Shown: positions 52,908-62,983, counted from the first letter of the stretch. The stretch is DNA of 64,000 bases from Chelatococcus albus (GCF_030067675.1 NZ_JASJEV010000009.1:1-64000); one strand, 5' to 3'. A program made the numbers and translations. The notes: generated by a model not told the origin, from the sequence alone.

Positions 52908-54433
52908 TGCTGCGCAAGCTCCTCTCCGTCGGCGGATTCACGCTCCTGTCGCGCGTCACCGGCTTCTTCCGCGACGTGGTGATGGCCGCCGTCATGGGCG
53001 CCGGCCTCGTTGCCGACGCCTTCGTCGTCGCCTTCAAGCTGCCGAACCACTTCCGCGCCATCTTCGGCGAGGGCGCCTTCAACGCCGCCTTCATCCCCGC
53101 CTATGCCCGCATCCGGGAAACGGCCGGGGCGGAAGCGGCACGGCTCTTCGCCGACCGCGTCTGGACATTGATGCTCATCGTCCAGCTCGCGCTCGCGGCG
53201 CTCGCCCTCGCCGGCATGCCCTGGCTCGTGCGCGTGCTCGCCCCCGGCTTCTCGGACGAGTCGGAAAAGTTCGCCCTCGCCGTCACGCTGACGCGCATCA
53301 CCTTCCCCTATCTCCTCTTCATCACGCTGACGACGCTGGTCTCAGGCGTGCTCAATGCCGTCGACCGTTTCGCCGCCGCGGCCGGGGCGCCGATCCTGCT
53401 CAATCTGTCGATGCTCGTGGCGCTCGCGGTCGCCTTCCTCTTCCCGGACGCCGGCCATGCGGCCGCCTGGGGCGTGACGGTGTCTGGCATCCTGCAGCTC
53501 GCCCTCGTCCTGGCCGATGCCTGCGCTGCGGGCGTCGCGCCGCGGCTCGCGCGCCCGCGCCTCGATGCCGACATGCGGGCCTTCTTCAAGGCATTGGTGC
53601 CGGCCACCATCGGCTCGGCGGGCGTGCAGATCGCCATGTTCGCCGACACGATCATCGCCTCGCTCCTGCCGACGGGCGCCATGGCCTCCATCTATTACGC
53701 CGACCGGCTCTACCAGCTCCCGCTCGGCGTCATCGGCATTGCCGCCGGCACCGTGCTGCTGCCGGAGATGAGCCGCCGCCTCGCGGTGGGCGACGCCGCC
53801 GGGGCGCATGGGGCGCAGAACCGCGCCTTCGCGCTCACGCTCGCACTCGCCGCCCCCTGCGCCGTCGCCTTCCTCCTGGTGCCGGACCTCATCATGCGCG
53901 CGCTCTTCGGCCGCGGCGCCTTCTCGGCCGCAGACGCCGGGGCGGCGGGCGCCGTGCTCGCGGCCTATGCCACGGGCCTGCCGGCGGTCGTCCTCATCCG
54001 TTCGATGGTGGCGAGCTTCCAGGCCCGCGGCGACACGCGGACGCCGATGGTCGTGTCGCTGACGGCGATCGCCGTCAACGTGCTGCTGAAGATCGCGCTC
54101 GCCGGCCGGCTCGGGGCGCCGGGCCTCGCCTTCGCCACGGCCGCCGGAGCGTGGGTCAACCTGCTGCTTCTCTACCTGCTCGCCTACCGGCGCGACTGGA
54201 CGGTGCCGAGCCCCCGCCTCATGCGCTCGCTTGCCGCCGTGGCGGGAGCCTGCGTCCTGCTCGCGGTCGTCACCCTCGTCGCCGAGCCTGCGCTCGCCGC
54301 CCCGCTGATCACCCTGCCCCGCTGGCGGGACGAGAGCCTTCTCGCCCTCCTCGGCGCGCTCGGCGCCCTCGCCTATGGGCTGACGCTCGCGGCCGGGCTC
54401 AAGCTGCTCAAGGTGCCGCTGCGCGGGCTGTGA
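52907..54433 (+). CDS. murJ: lipid II flippase MurJ
   Basis: 508-aa polytopic membrane protein of the MurJ/MviN family, about 14 helices, moving lipid II across the inner membrane for peptidoglycan synthesis. LLSVGGFTLLSRVTGFFRDVVMAAVMGAG (about 5-33) and ADAFVVAFKLPNHFRAIFGEGAFNAAFIPAY (about 36-66) are diagnostic. The ATG at 52907 shares bases with the stop of the GT2 gene. Normal length for the family. The coupling to a glycosyltransferase is unusual compared with the common glnD or mutS neighbourhood. Confidence 0.95.
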   Translation: MLRKLLSVGGFTLLSRVTGFFRDVVMAAVMGAGLVADAFVVAFKLPNHFRAIFGEGAFNAAFIPAYARIRETAGAEAARLFADRVWTLMLIVQLALAALALAGMPWLVRVLAPGFSDESEKFALAVTLTRITFPYLLFITLTTLVSGVLNAVDRFAAAAGAPILLNLSMLVALAVAFLFPDAGHAAAWGVTVSGILQLALVLADACAAGVAPRLARPRLDADMRAFFKALVPATIGSAGVQIAMFADTIIASLLPTGAMASIYYADRLYQLPLGVIGIAAGTVLLPEMSRRLAVGDAAGAHGAQNRAFALTLALAAPCAVAFLLVPDLIMRALFGRGAFSAADAGAAGAVLAAYATGLPAVVLIRSMVASFQARGDTRTPMVVSLTAIAVNVLLKIALAGRLGAPGLAFATAAGAWVNLLLLYLLAYRRDWTVPSPRLMRSLAAVAGACVLLAVVTLVAEPALAAPLITLPRWRDESLLALLGALGALAYGLTLAAGLKLLKVPLRGL

Positions 54434-54453
54434 CGGCGGGAACGGGATGCCAT

Positions 54454-54547
54454 GGGGTTCCCGCGCGAACCCACCGTCCCCCTGGAAAAGCCGTGGCAGC
54501 GGCTGTCCGGGGCCCAGAAACGATCCCGGTGCAGGCAAGGGCGCGGC
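54454..54547 (-). repeat. dispersed intergenic repeat, copy 1 (A-type)
   Basis: Reading the minus strand from 54547 down, about 50 bp are nearly identical to 63549-63596 (starting GCCGCGCCCTTGCCTGCACC and ending near GGACAGCCGCT), then a GGTTCGCGCGGGAACC palindrome-like end. It lies between murJ and the phytase-like gene. Confidence 0.7.
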
Positions 54548-54593
54548 GGCGGCGGGCCGCCGCGCCCGATGTCGGATGCCCCGCGGCCTCGCC

Positions 54594-55952
54594 TCAGCGC
54601 GCCTTCAGGAGATCGGCGACCTCGAGGAGGACGAACTCGTTGTCGTCGGCCTTGTTGGGCACGCGGCCGGCCGAGAAGGGCAGGTTGTTGTCGTTGCCGA
54701 CGACGATGTGGCGCTCGTCGACGACGTCCACATTCTCGATGGTGAAGAAGGGGAAGTCGAAGAGGCCTTCCCGACCGCCCTGGCGCGCCTTGCCGTTCGG
54801 ATCCCTGATCTTCATGAGGTCGATGTGGCCGATCTTGCGCACGGCCCCACCGGCGTTGGCATCGGTCAATTCGATCTTGTAGACGCGCTTGAACTTCGCC
54901 GGCGCCTCGAAGCAGTCGGGGCGCTTCTCGCCGGCCGGGCAGGCCTTGTCCGCGGAGCCTTCGGCATTGTCGCGCTCGATGATGAGGCCGGTCGTGGCGT
55001 CGATCATGTTGAAGTCGCCGATGGCGTGGCCGTTCTGTTCGAGCGGATATGTCCAGTGGCGGCCCGACCAGTCGCCCCTGGCGACGTCGAACTCGACGAT
55101 GCGCAGATATTCCTTGCCCTTCTCGCCCTCGTAAGCGCCCTTCTCGGCATCCCACAGCGGGCCTTCGAGCAGTGCATAGAGGAACTTGCCGTCCTTCGAG
55201 GCGGCCATGCCCTCGTAGCCCTTCGACCGGCGCAGGTTGAACGCGACCTTGCCGTCCGGGGTCGCGGGCGTCGTCACGGCCGGATGGTCGGGCGAGCGCA
55301 CCGGCTTGCCGTCCACCCTGGTCTCGACGACGGCCTCGATCTTGCCGGTCCTGTCGGCGCGGACGAGGAAGGGGCCGAATTCCTCGCCGATCCAGATCTT
55401 GTCGCCGACGATCTGGAAGGATTCGATGTCGAGGTCGGCGCCGGTAAGGTAGCGCTTCTCGGTGCCCTCATTGGCGATGCGGAAGGGAACCTTCCTGTCG
55501 GGATCGTGCAGGAAGATGCCTTCCACGCGCTCGACCGCGCCCTTCTGCCAATCGATGCGGAAGCGGTTGAGCATGAGCATCGAGTCCGGCGAGTTGGCCT
55601 TGGCGCCGAAGCCGTTGTCGGTGATGACCCAGAAGGTGCCGTCGCCCACGGTCTTGATGCCGGAGAAGCCCTGCAGCGGCTGGCCCTTGAAGGGGAAGGA
55701 AAGGCCCGTCGGCCGCACGCCGTCCATGCCCGGCACCGAACCGACCGCATCGACGCGGCGGCCGCCCGGAGCGGCGAACTTGCCCGAGACCTTGAGGTCG
55801 GCGGGCGCATCGGCCGGCGCATCGAGGAAGCTCGCGGCGGGCAGGATCGCATGGCCGGCGAGCGTCGCCGGGAATTCCTGGTCGGCATGGGCCGGCGTCG
55901 CCAGAACGCCGGCGAGCGCGGCGGCGGCGAGGGTGGCGGAGACGAAACGCAT
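54594..55952 (-). CDS. esterase-like protein of the phytase-like family, secreted
   Basis: 452-aa exported protein with a signal peptide (1-23, cleavage near AHA-DQ) and a beta-propeller esterase-like-of-phytase domain (PF13449). LQGFSGIKTVGDGTFWVITDNGFGAKANSPDSML (about 94-127), GEEFGPFLVRADRTG (about 192-206) and the final VVDERHIVVGNDNNLPFSAGR (about 410-430) match this group. Periplasmic phosphoesterase activity is presumed for the family. Single gene; start ATG 55952 after AAGGGGC. Confidence 0.9.
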   Translation of the reverse strand: MRFVSATLAAAALAGVLATPAHADQEFPATLAGHAILPAASFLDAPADAPADLKVSGKFAAPGGRRVDAVGSVPGMDGVRPTGLSFPFKGQPLQGFSGIKTVGDGTFWVITDNGFGAKANSPDSMLMLNRFRIDWQKGAVERVEGIFLHDPDRKVPFRIANEGTEKRYLTGADLDIESFQIVGDKIWIGEEFGPFLVRADRTGKIEAVVETRVDGKPVRSPDHPAVTTPATPDGKVAFNLRRSKGYEGMAASKDGKFLYALLEGPLWDAEKGAYEGEKGKEYLRIVEFDVARGDWSGRHWTYPLEQNGHAIGDFNMIDATTGLIIERDNAEGSADKACPAGEKRPDCFEAPAKFKRVYKIELTDANAGGAVRKIGHIDLMKIRDPNGKARQGGREGLFDFPFFTIENVDVVDERHIVVGNDNNLPFSAGRVPNKADDNEFVLLEVADLLKAR

Positions 55953-56048
55953 GAAAAGCCCCCTTGAGGATGAGAGGGCTCCTTCTCAGCCATCGCCCAT
56001 GACGCTGGCGCGACCGGTCTGCGACGGTGCGATGACGGCTGTGGATCG

Positions 56049-57032
56049 TCAGGACGGCGCCACGAAGGCCGGAGCCCGGCGGGCGAGCAGCGCCTCCGCC
56101 TCGGCGACGATGCGCGTGACGATCTCGCCGGCCGGCGGCACGTCGGCGATGAGGCCCGTCGCCTCGCCGACGACGATGCCTGCCCCTTCCGCGTCGCCGG
56201 ACGCCGAGGCGGCGGCATAGCGCGGCGCCTCCTCCTCGATGGCGGCGGCGAGTTCGGCCTCGCGACCGTGCCAACGCGCGACGAAGCCGTTGACGAGCAC
56301 GCGGATGTCGAAGGGCTTCGGCCAGTCGAGCCTGCGGGCGATGTCGATGGTGGAGGTGCGCACGGTGTGGTCGCCGTCCGCCGCCACGGCTGCCGCCTGC
56401 AGGTTCGGGTGCACCAGCGCCTCACGGCTCGCCCAGAAGCGCGACCCCATGAGCACGCCGTCGGCGCCGAGCATCAGTGCCGCGGCGAGGCCCCGCCCGT
56501 CGGCGATGCCCCCGGCGGCGAGCAGTAGCGTCTGCGGGCTTTCGCGCGCGAGAAGGTCGGCCACCTCAGGCACGAGCGTCAGGGTGGCACGCCTGGCGCC
56601 GTGGCCACCCGCCTCGCTGCCCTGCGCCACGATGATCTCGGCACCTGCCTCCAGCGCCTCGCGCACGTGGCGCATGGTCTGCACCTGGCAGACGAGCATG
56701 GCCCGCGCTTCCCTGATGCGGCCCGCGAAGGGTCGCGGGTCGCCGAAGGAGAGCATCAGGGCCGCCGGCCGGTGCGCCAGCGCGAGGTCGAGGAGCGCGG
56801 GCGCCCTGGCCATGGACCAGGTGATGAAGCCGCAGCCGACGCGCTGGTTACCGGCGGCAGCGAACTCGCGCTCGAGCCATTCGGCGTCGCCGTAGCCGCC
56901 GCCGATGAGGCCGAGGCCGCCGGCAGCCGAGACGGCGGCGGCGAGCGCGCCGCCCCCCGCCCCCGCCATGGGCGCCGAGACGACAGGATGGGCGAGGCCG
57001 AGGCGTTCGGTGAGGCGGGTCTTCAGCGGCAT
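56049..57032 (-). CDS. nitronate monooxygenase family protein
   Basis: 327-aa FMN-dependent TIM-barrel enzyme of the NMO/2-nitropropane dioxygenase family. Starts MPLKTRLTERLGLAHPVVSAPMAG; the QGSEAGGH motif (about 152-159) with the expected catalytic His region, LLLAAGGIADGRGLAAALMLGADGVLMGSRFWAS (about 181-214) for phosphate binding. It oxidises nitronates, defending against propionate-3-nitronate-type toxins. The start is the ATG at 57032; the frame extends to 57167 without conservation. Confidence 0.9.
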   Translation of the reverse strand: MPLKTRLTERLGLAHPVVSAPMAGAGGGALAAAVSAAGGLGLIGGGYGDAEWLEREFAAAGNQRVGCGFITWSMARAPALLDLALAHRPAALMLSFGDPRPFAGRIREARAMLVCQVQTMRHVREALEAGAEIIVAQGSEAGGHGARRATLTLVPEVADLLARESPQTLLLAAGGIADGRGLAAALMLGADGVLMGSRFWASREALVHPNLQAAAVAADGDHTVRTSTIDIARRLDWPKPFDIRVLVNGFVARWHGREAELAAAIEEEAPRYAAASASGDAEGAGIVVGEATGLIADVPPAGEIVTRIVAEAEALLARRAPAFVAPS

Positions 57033-57174
57033 GACCTTTCCCGAGATGTGGCGAGCGTGCGCAGTGGAGCACACTACCCTTCCCGCCACAGCTCCGGAAG
57101 CCACGCGAACCGGCCGGGCCAGACGGCCGCCGACGCGGCTTCTCGGGTGACAGCCGGTGGTTCGCACAGCCCCC

Positions 57175-57240
57175 CGGTCATCCCGGAGCGGGCGGAGCCC
57201 GAGCCCGCGAACCAGAACCGGTGCGGGTGAACCGGAACGC
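57175..57240 (+). repeat. dispersed intergenic repeat, copy 2 (B-type)
   Basis: 66 bp matching 63471-63537 at most positions: CGGTCATCCCGG...GAGCCCG..GA.C.AGAACCG.TGCGGGTGAACC.GAACGC. It lies between the nitronate monooxygenase and ilvE genes. Belongs to the same composite family as the copy at 63471-63640. Confidence 0.65.
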
Positions 57241-57321
57241 GTGGCGGCGCAGCCCCGGCATGCGGCGCGAAGGTGCCCGAAATGCCGGCTGCGTTTCCCC
57301 CGCGCGACCTGCCGGGACCCG

Positions 57322-58197
57322 TCAGGCCGCAGCCTTGCCCGCCTTGTCGTGGGCGAAGGCCCAGTAGAGTTCGCGCGCCTTGCGGTAGAACGGCCCGGGC
57401 TGCAGCTCGCGCCCGTCGATCTTCAGGACCGGCATCACCTTCGAATAGTTGCCGGAGATGAAGATCTCGTCCGCCGTCTCGAAATCCTCGTAGCGCAGCG
57501 TCGCCTCGTTGACGGTGACGCCCGCGTCCCGCAGCAGGCGGATGACGCGCTGGCGCGTGATGCCGTTGAGGAAGGTGCCGTTCGGCGCCGGGGTGAACAC
57601 CGCTCCGTCCTTCGCCATGAAGACGTTGGAGGTCGCCGTCTCGGCAACATTGCCGAGCATGTCGAGCACGAGCGCGTTGTCGAAGCCGCGCGAGCGCGCC
57701 TCGAGGAGGACGCGCGCATTGTTGGGATAGAGGCAGCCGCTCTTGGAATCCGTCGGCATGGTCTCGAGCGTCGGGCGGCGGAAGGCGCCCTTCGTCACCG
57801 AGAAGCCGCCCGGCACGGGCATCGGCGCCTCGAACAGGCACAGGCAGAAGCGCGTCGAGTTGGGGTCGGGCGCGATGGTGCCGAGGCCATCGGCCTCCGC
57901 CCAGTACATCGGCTTGACGTAGAGCGCGGCGTCCGGGCCGAACTTGCGCGCCCCCTCGCGCGTGAGCTCGACGATCGCCTCCGCCTCCATGGTGGGCAGC
58001 AGGCCGAGCGTCCTGGCCGAGCGGTTCACGCGGGCGGCGTGCAGGTCCATGTCGGGCATGACGCCCTCGAAGACGCGCGCCCCGTCGAAGACCGAGGAGG
58101 CGAGCCAGAAGGCATGGCTGCGCGGGCCCATGAGCGCCGGGTTGCCGTCGAGCCATTTGCCCTCGAACCAGGTCCAGGTCTGCGAATACCAAGCCAT
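57322..58197 (-). CDS. ilvE: branched-chain amino acid aminotransferase
   Basis: 291-aa class IV PLP aminotransferase for leucine, isoleucine and valine. LMGPRSHAFWLASSVFDGARVFEG (about 22-45) and the PLP-lysine region DSKSGCLYPNNARVLLEARSRGFDNALVLD (about 151-180), then GNVAETATSNVFMAKDG. The Tyr/Trp-rich N terminus MAWYSQTWTWFEG is typical for the alphaproteobacterial form. GGGAGGCC precedes the ATG. No other ilv/leu genes are linked. Confidence 0.93.
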   Translation of the reverse strand: MAWYSQTWTWFEGKWLDGNPALMGPRSHAFWLASSVFDGARVFEGVMPDMDLHAARVNRSARTLGLLPTMEAEAIVELTREGARKFGPDAALYVKPMYWAEADGLGTIAPDPNSTRFCLCLFEAPMPVPGGFSVTKGAFRRPTLETMPTDSKSGCLYPNNARVLLEARSRGFDNALVLDMLGNVAETATSNVFMAKDGAVFTPAPNGTFLNGITRQRVIRLLRDAGVTVNEATLRYEDFETADEIFISGNYSKVMPVLKIDGRELQPGPFYRKARELYWAFAHDKAGKAAA

Positions 58198-58412
58198 GCC
58201 GGCCTCCCGAATTGGTCAGAACTCGTGACGCATCGAATGCCTCCGCAACCCCGCCGTCAACGGCCACGGTCGCAGGGGTGTCATGAAATTGCGTGATGCG
58301 GCGGCGGCGCCGACGTGATGGGCGCCGCCTTGCGCCGGCTCGCCCCACCGCCGACACTGCCGCGAGCGGCGCGCGGCCGCGGCCACATCGCTTCGCACGT
58401 CGGAGGCTTGCG

Positions 58413-59090
58413 ATGCCCCTCCTCGACGATCTCGGCGCCGGCATCGGCACAGTGGTCTTCGACGCCTACGGCACGCTGTTCGATGTCCACGCTGCCGTGA
58501 TGCGCCACGCCGCCGAGGTCGGGCCCGAGGCGCAGCGCTTCTCGGATCTGTGGCGCGCCAAGCAGCTCGAATACACCTGGGTGCTGACGCTCGCCGGCCA
58601 GTGGGAGAACTTCCGGGCCCTGACCGCCCAGGCCCTCGATTTCGCCTTTGCCCGCTTCCCCGGGGTCGATCCGCGGCTCAGACCCGAGCTCCTCGACGCC
58701 TACCGCCGGCTCGACGTCTATCCGGAGGTGCCCGTCATGCTTGCCCGCCTGCGCGGGCGGGGCCTGCGCACCGCCATCCTCTCCAACGGCGAGGCGACGA
58801 TGCTTGCCGAGGCTGTCACCTCGGCCGGGATCGCCGACCGGCTCGATGCCGTCCTCTCCGCCGATGCCGTGCAGGTTTTCAAGCCCGACTACCGCGTCTA
58901 CCGCCTCGCCGTGGATGCCTTCGGTCCGGCAGACACGATCGCCTTCGTCTCCTCCAACCGCTGGGACGTGGCGGGCGCCGCGGCCTTCGGCTTCGCGGCC
59001 CTGTGGGTCAACCGCGCCGGCGCCCCGGAGGAATATCCGGGGCTTGCGCCGCGGGCCGTGCTGCGCGACCTCGCGGCGCTCGGCGCCTGA
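58413..59090 (+). CDS. haloacid dehalogenase type II family protein
   Basis: 225-aa HAD hydrolase of the L-2-haloacid dehalogenase group. VVFDAYGTLFDVHA (about 14-27) has the nucleophile Asp, SNGEATML (about 126-133) motif II, K in VFKPDYRVYRLA (about 160-171) and SSNRWDVAGAAAFG (about 187-200). These match 2-haloalkanoate dehalogenases; activity on haloacids is plausible but unproven. ATG at 58413 after CGGAGG. It converges with the M20 gene. Confidence 0.9.
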   Translation: MPLLDDLGAGIGTVVFDAYGTLFDVHAAVMRHAAEVGPEAQRFSDLWRAKQLEYTWVLTLAGQWENFRALTAQALDFAFARFPGVDPRLRPELLDAYRRLDVYPEVPVMLARLRGRGLRTAILSNGEATMLAEAVTSAGIADRLDAVLSADAVQVFKPDYRVYRLAVDAFGPADTIAFVSSNRWDVAGAAAFGFAALWVNRAGAPEEYPGLAPRAVLRDLAALGA

Positions 59091-59105
59091 TGGTTGGCCG
59101 GGCCG

Positions 59106-60503
59106 TCAGGCCGCCAGCGCGGCGAGGATGCGCGCCCAGCTGCGGATGCCCTTGTGGAAGCTCGTGAGATCGTACTTCTCGTTGGGCGAATGCACCCGGT
59201 CGTCGTCGAGGCCGAAGCCGACGAGGAGCGTGTCGAGGCCGAGCGTGCGCTTGAAATCGCCGACGATCGGGATCGAGCCGCCGGAGCCGATGGTGACGGG
59301 AGCGACCTTCCACTCCTCCTCCAGCGCCGCCTGCGCCCGCCTGAGGTCCTTCATGTCGTAGGGCAGCGCGAGTGCGCGCGAGCCCTTGTGGCGGATGAAC
59401 TCCACCGAGCAGTCCGCCGGGATGCGCTCGCGCACGAAGGCCTCGAAATTGGCGCTGATCGCCTTGGGGTCCTGATCCCCGACGAGGCGGAAGGAGATCT
59501 TGCAGCTTGCCTCGCCCGCGATGACCGTCTTCGTGCCTTCGCCGGTGTAGCCGCCGATGATGCCGTTGACGTCGCAGGTGGGGCGCGACTGGATCTGCTC
59601 GATGAGCATGCGGTCCTTCTCGCCCGCCGGATATTTGAGGCCGACGCCGCCTAGGAATTCCTCCGCCGTCAGGTTGAGCGCCTTCCACTGGTCGAGCACC
59701 TCGGGCGGCGTCTCGGGCACTCCGTCGTAGAAATGCGGGATGGTGATGCGGCCGTTCTCGTCGTGGATGTCGGCGATGATGCGGGCGAGCACGTGCACCG
59801 GGTTGCGCGCCGCGCCGCCGAACAGGCCGGAGTGCAGGTCCCGGTCGGCGCATCGCACGATGATCTCCTCGTAGACCATGCCGCGCAGCGATACGGTGAT
59901 CGCCGGGGTCCGGCGGTCCCACATGCCGGTGTCGCAGACGAGGGCGACGCAGGTGCCGTAGCGGTCCTTCAGCTCGGCCCTGTTCGCCTCCACGAACTCC
60001 GGCAGGTGCTTGGAGCCGTCCTCCTCCGCCCCCTCGACGAGCATGGTGAGGCCGATGGGCAGCACGCCCGTCACCGCCTTCCAGGCGCGGCAGGCCTCGA
60101 CGAAGGTCATCACCTGGCCTTTGTCGTCGCAGGCGCCGCGCGCCACGATCGCCTTGCGGCCGTCGCCGAGATCGGCGATGCGCGGCTCGAAGGGGGGCGT
60201 CTCCCACAGGTTCAGCGGATCGACCGGCTGCACGTCGTAATGGCCGTAGAACATGGCGTGCGGCGCGCCCTCCCGCGGGGCGTGGCCGAGCACGATCGGA
60301 TGCCCGGGCGTCTCGCGCAGGCCCGCCTCGAAACCGAGGCCGGCGAGCTCCCGCGCCAGCCACTCGCCCGCGCGGCGGCAGTCAGCGGCATAGGCCTTGT
60401 CCGTCGAGACCGAGGGAATGCGCAGCCACGTGAACAGGCGCTCGAGCGAGCCGTCGAGGTCGGCGTCGATGCGGGCGAGGACGCGGTCGAGGTCGGTGGA
60501 CAT
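59106..60503 (-). CDS. M20 family metallopeptidase (dipeptidase-like)
   Basis: 465-aa zinc peptidase of the ArgE/DapE/CPG2 superfamily. FYGHYDVQPVDPLNLW (His-x-Asp motif), ARGACDDKGQ (bridging Asp), VEGAEEDGS (catalytic and metal Glu) and the late H of VHSPNEKYDLTSF are all present, with a lid domain inserted between. It resembles bacterial cytosolic dipeptidases. ATG at 60503 chosen over 60518 and 60581 on similarity to the family N terminus. Single gene. Confidence 0.92.
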   Translation of the reverse strand: MSTDLDRVLARIDADLDGSLERLFTWLRIPSVSTDKAYAADCRRAGEWLARELAGLGFEAGLRETPGHPIVLGHAPREGAPHAMFYGHYDVQPVDPLNLWETPPFEPRIADLGDGRKAIVARGACDDKGQVMTFVEACRAWKAVTGVLPIGLTMLVEGAEEDGSKHLPEFVEANRAELKDRYGTCVALVCDTGMWDRRTPAITVSLRGMVYEEIIVRCADRDLHSGLFGGAARNPVHVLARIIADIHDENGRITIPHFYDGVPETPPEVLDQWKALNLTAEEFLGGVGLKYPAGEKDRMLIEQIQSRPTCDVNGIIGGYTGEGTKTVIAGEASCKISFRLVGDQDPKAISANFEAFVRERIPADCSVEFIRHKGSRALALPYDMKDLRRAQAALEEEWKVAPVTIGSGGSIPIVGDFKRTLGLDTLLVGFGLDDDRVHSPNEKYDLTSFHKGIRSWARILAALAA

Positions 60504-60599
60504 GGGAAGGCTCCGCATTGCGATCGTGAAGGCCGTCGGCGGGCGGCCGACGGCGACTTGTGGGCGATCGGCATCGCCCATGGGAGGATCAGGGCCTCG

Positions 60600-62129
60600 T
60601 CACCGGCGCGTCATCGAACCGAGCACGCCGCGCAGGATGGCGCGGCCGAGCTGCGCGCCGATGGTGCGCGCCGCCGAGGAGGCGACGTTGGTGATGACGC
60701 GCTCGGTGATGGTGACGGTGCGGCGCCCGCCGCGGCCGGAGGGCGGCGCGCCGCCGCCGAGCACGCCGCCCAGCACGCCGCCGAGCGTGTCGAGGATGCC
60801 GCCGGAGCCGGCGCTCGCCTGCTGCGCCGCCTGCCCCGCCTCGGCCCCTTGCGCGCTGCGCTTCTGCAGCACCTCGTAGGCGGATTCGCGGTCGATGGCC
60901 TCGTCGTACTTGCCGCGCACCGGGCTCGCCGCGACGAGCGCGGCTCGCTCCTGCGGCGACACGGGGCCGACGCGGCCGGAGGGCGGCGCGATCAGGGTGC
61001 GCTCCACCATGGAGGGAGCCCCCTTGCCCTCCAGGGTCGAAACCAGGGCCTCGCCGACACCGAGCTCGGTGATCGCCTTCTCGGTGCTGAAGGCCGGGTT
61101 CTGGCGAAAGGTCTCGGCGGCGGCGCGCACGGCCTTCTGGTCGCGGGGCGTGAAGGCGCGCAACGCGTGCTGCACCCGGTTGCCGAGCTGGGCGAGCACC
61201 GTGTCCGGCACGTCGAGCGGGTTCTGCGTGACGAAATAGACGCCGACGCCCTTGGAGCGGATGAGGCGCACGACGCGCTCCACCGCCTCCACGAGCGCCT
61301 TCGGCGCATCGTTGAAGAGCAGATGCGCCTCGTCGAAGAAGAAGACGAGCTTCGGCTTGTCTAGATCGCCCACCTCGGGCAGGGCCTCGAACATTTCCGA
61401 CAGCAACCACAGGAGGAAGGTGGCGTAGAGCCGCGGATTGTTCATCAGCCTGTCCGCGGCAAGGATGTTGACAATGCCGCGGCCGTCGCGGTCGGTGCGC
61501 ATCAGGTCGGCGATGTCGAGCGCCGGCTCGCCGAAGAACTCCTCCCCCTTCTGGTTCTCAAGGACGAGGAGCTGCCGCTGGATGGCTCCGACGGAGGCCG
61601 CGGACACATTGCCGTATTTCGCGGTGAGCGTCGCCGCGTTCTCGGCGACATGGGCGAGGAGCGCGCGCAGGTCCTTCAGGTCGAGGAGCAGCAGGCCCTG
61701 CTCGTCGGCGATGCGGAAGGCGATGTTGAGCACGCCTTCCTGCGTGTCGTTGAGGTCGAGGAGGCGCGCGAGCAGCAGCGGCCCCATCTCCGAGACCGTG
61801 GCGCGCACGCGATGGCCCTGCTCGCCGAAAAGATCCCAGAAGACGACGGGAAAGCGGTCCGGCACGTAGTCGACACCGATCTCCTCGGCTCGCTTGACGA
61901 AGGGCGCCTTGCCCTCGCCCGCCTCGGCGAGCCCCGACAGGTCGCCCTTGATGTCGGCGGCGAAGACCGGCACGCCGGCATTCGAGAAGCCTTCCGCCAG
62001 GACCTGCAGGGTCACGGTCTTGCCGGTACCGGTGGCGCCCGTGACGAGGCCGTGGCGGTTCGCGAGCCGGAGCGTCAGATACTCGGGCTTGGTGCTCTTG
62101 CCGATGAGGATCCTGCCGTCTTCAGCCAT
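60600..62129 (-). CDS. HerA-like ATPase (DUF853)
   Basis: 509-aa AAA+/HerA-type ATPase of the DUF853 group. Walker A in [12 protein letters not shown] (about 32-43), Walker B in [14 protein letters not shown] (about 259-272), and a sensor-like Arg region further on. The C-terminal 80 residues are Gly-rich and variable. Related to archaeal HerA DNA-end translocases, but the bacterial role is unclear. No NurA-like nuclease gene is adjacent. Single gene downstream of no obvious partner. Confidence 0.9.
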   Translation of the reverse strand: MAEDGRILIGKSTKPEYLTLRLANRHGLVTGATGTGKTVTLQVLAEGFSNAGVPVFAADIKGDLSGLAEAGEGKAPFVKRAEEIGVDYVPDRFPVVFWDLFGEQGHRVRATVSEMGPLLLARLLDLNDTQEGVLNIAFRIADEQGLLLLDLKDLRALLAHVAENAATLTAKYGNVSAASVGAIQRQLLVLENQKGEEFFGEPALDIADLMRTDRDGRGIVNILAADRLMNNPRLYATFLLWLLSEMFEALPEVGDLDKPKLVFFFDEAHLLFNDAPKALVEAVERVVRLIRSKGVGVYFVTQNPLDVPDTVLAQLGNRVQHALRAFTPRDQKAVRAAAETFRQNPAFSTEKAITELGVGEALVSTLEGKGAPSMVERTLIAPPSGRVGPVSPQERAALVAASPVRGKYDEAIDRESAYEVLQKRSAQGAEAGQAAQQASAGSGGILDTLGGVLGGVLGGGAPPSGRGGRRTVTITERVITNVASSAARTIGAQLGRAILRGVLGSMTRR

Positions 62130-62334
62130 GCTCGCCTGTCCCGCCTGGTCGTCATGCCCGGCGGCGCGGGCCGCGCCGCCCTCCTTTCGGCTTATAGGTG
62201 ATCGGCAGCGCCCTTTCTATAACCGTCTGCGGTAGGCGGGGCACCCTCGGACGCGGTATCGTGATCATGGGCGCCGCTTGATTTTGACGGGGGCAGCCGG
62301 GAAGAATGGCGGCTCGTTTCACGAGGAGGAATTG

Positions 62335-62727
62335 ATGGACGAACTGATCGCGCGGATCACCGAGAGCGCCGGGCTCGATGCTGCGGTCGCCCGCAAGGCG
62401 GTCGGCATCGTGCTCGCCTTCCTGCAGAAGGAGGGCCCGGCGGCCGAGGTTGGTCAGCTCGTCGCCGCCCTGCCGGGAGCCGAAGCCACCATCGCCGAGG
62501 CGCAGGGCGGATCGGGCGGCAACGGCCTCGCCGGCATGATCGGCGGATTGATGGGCAATGCCGGCGGCATCATGGGCCTCGCCGGCCAGCTCACCAGCGC
62601 GGGCGTGTCGATGGGCCAGATGCAGCCGCTCGGCAAGGCCCTTTTCGCCTATGCCCGCGAGAAGGCGGGTGAGGACGTCGTCGGCCCCATCGTGGGCGCG
62701 GTGCCGGGGCTGTCGCAGTTCGTGTGA
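62335..62727 (+). CDS. DUF2267/DUF2780-like small protein
   Basis: 130-aa protein with an N-terminal helical region (LIARITESAGLDAAVARKAVGIVLAFLQKEGPAAEVGQLVAALPGAE, about 4-50), a glycine/methionine-rich middle (GNGLAGMIGGLMGNAGGIMGLAGQL) and a final helical part. It resembles the DUF2267/DUF2780 VcgC-like families, structural or regulatory. A strong AGGAGGA lies 5 nt before the ATG at 62335. Function unknown. Confidence 0.75.
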   Translation: MDELIARITESAGLDAAVARKAVGIVLAFLQKEGPAAEVGQLVAALPGAEATIAEAQGGSGGNGLAGMIGGLMGNAGGIMGLAGQLTSAGVSMGQMQPLGKALFAYAREKAGEDVVGPIVGAVPGLSQFV

Positions 62728-62983
62728 GGCAGGCGGCCCTCGCCTCTTCCCGGGGCGGCGTGCCGCCGTCCCGGTCCGGAAGCCGCAGGCCCCCGGCCCA
62801 GCCTTGGATCGATCCGACTGAAGATCGGCGCACCGTCCGGGCGGATCGCTCCAACCGGGCGGGAGCGACGAAGGGAGACAGGGGAACTCGGGCGCAAGAG
62901 ACCGGGAAAGGCCGCGCCCAGGGGGTAACGGCGGGAGACCGATGTGCCCGCCGCAGCGCAACGACCTCAGGGGAGAAGCAGGC

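Noticed and set aside
59733-61364. 543-aa plus-strand open frame
   Set aside because: Antisense of the M20 peptidase and HerA-like genes, low-complexity Arg/Ala/Asp-rich.
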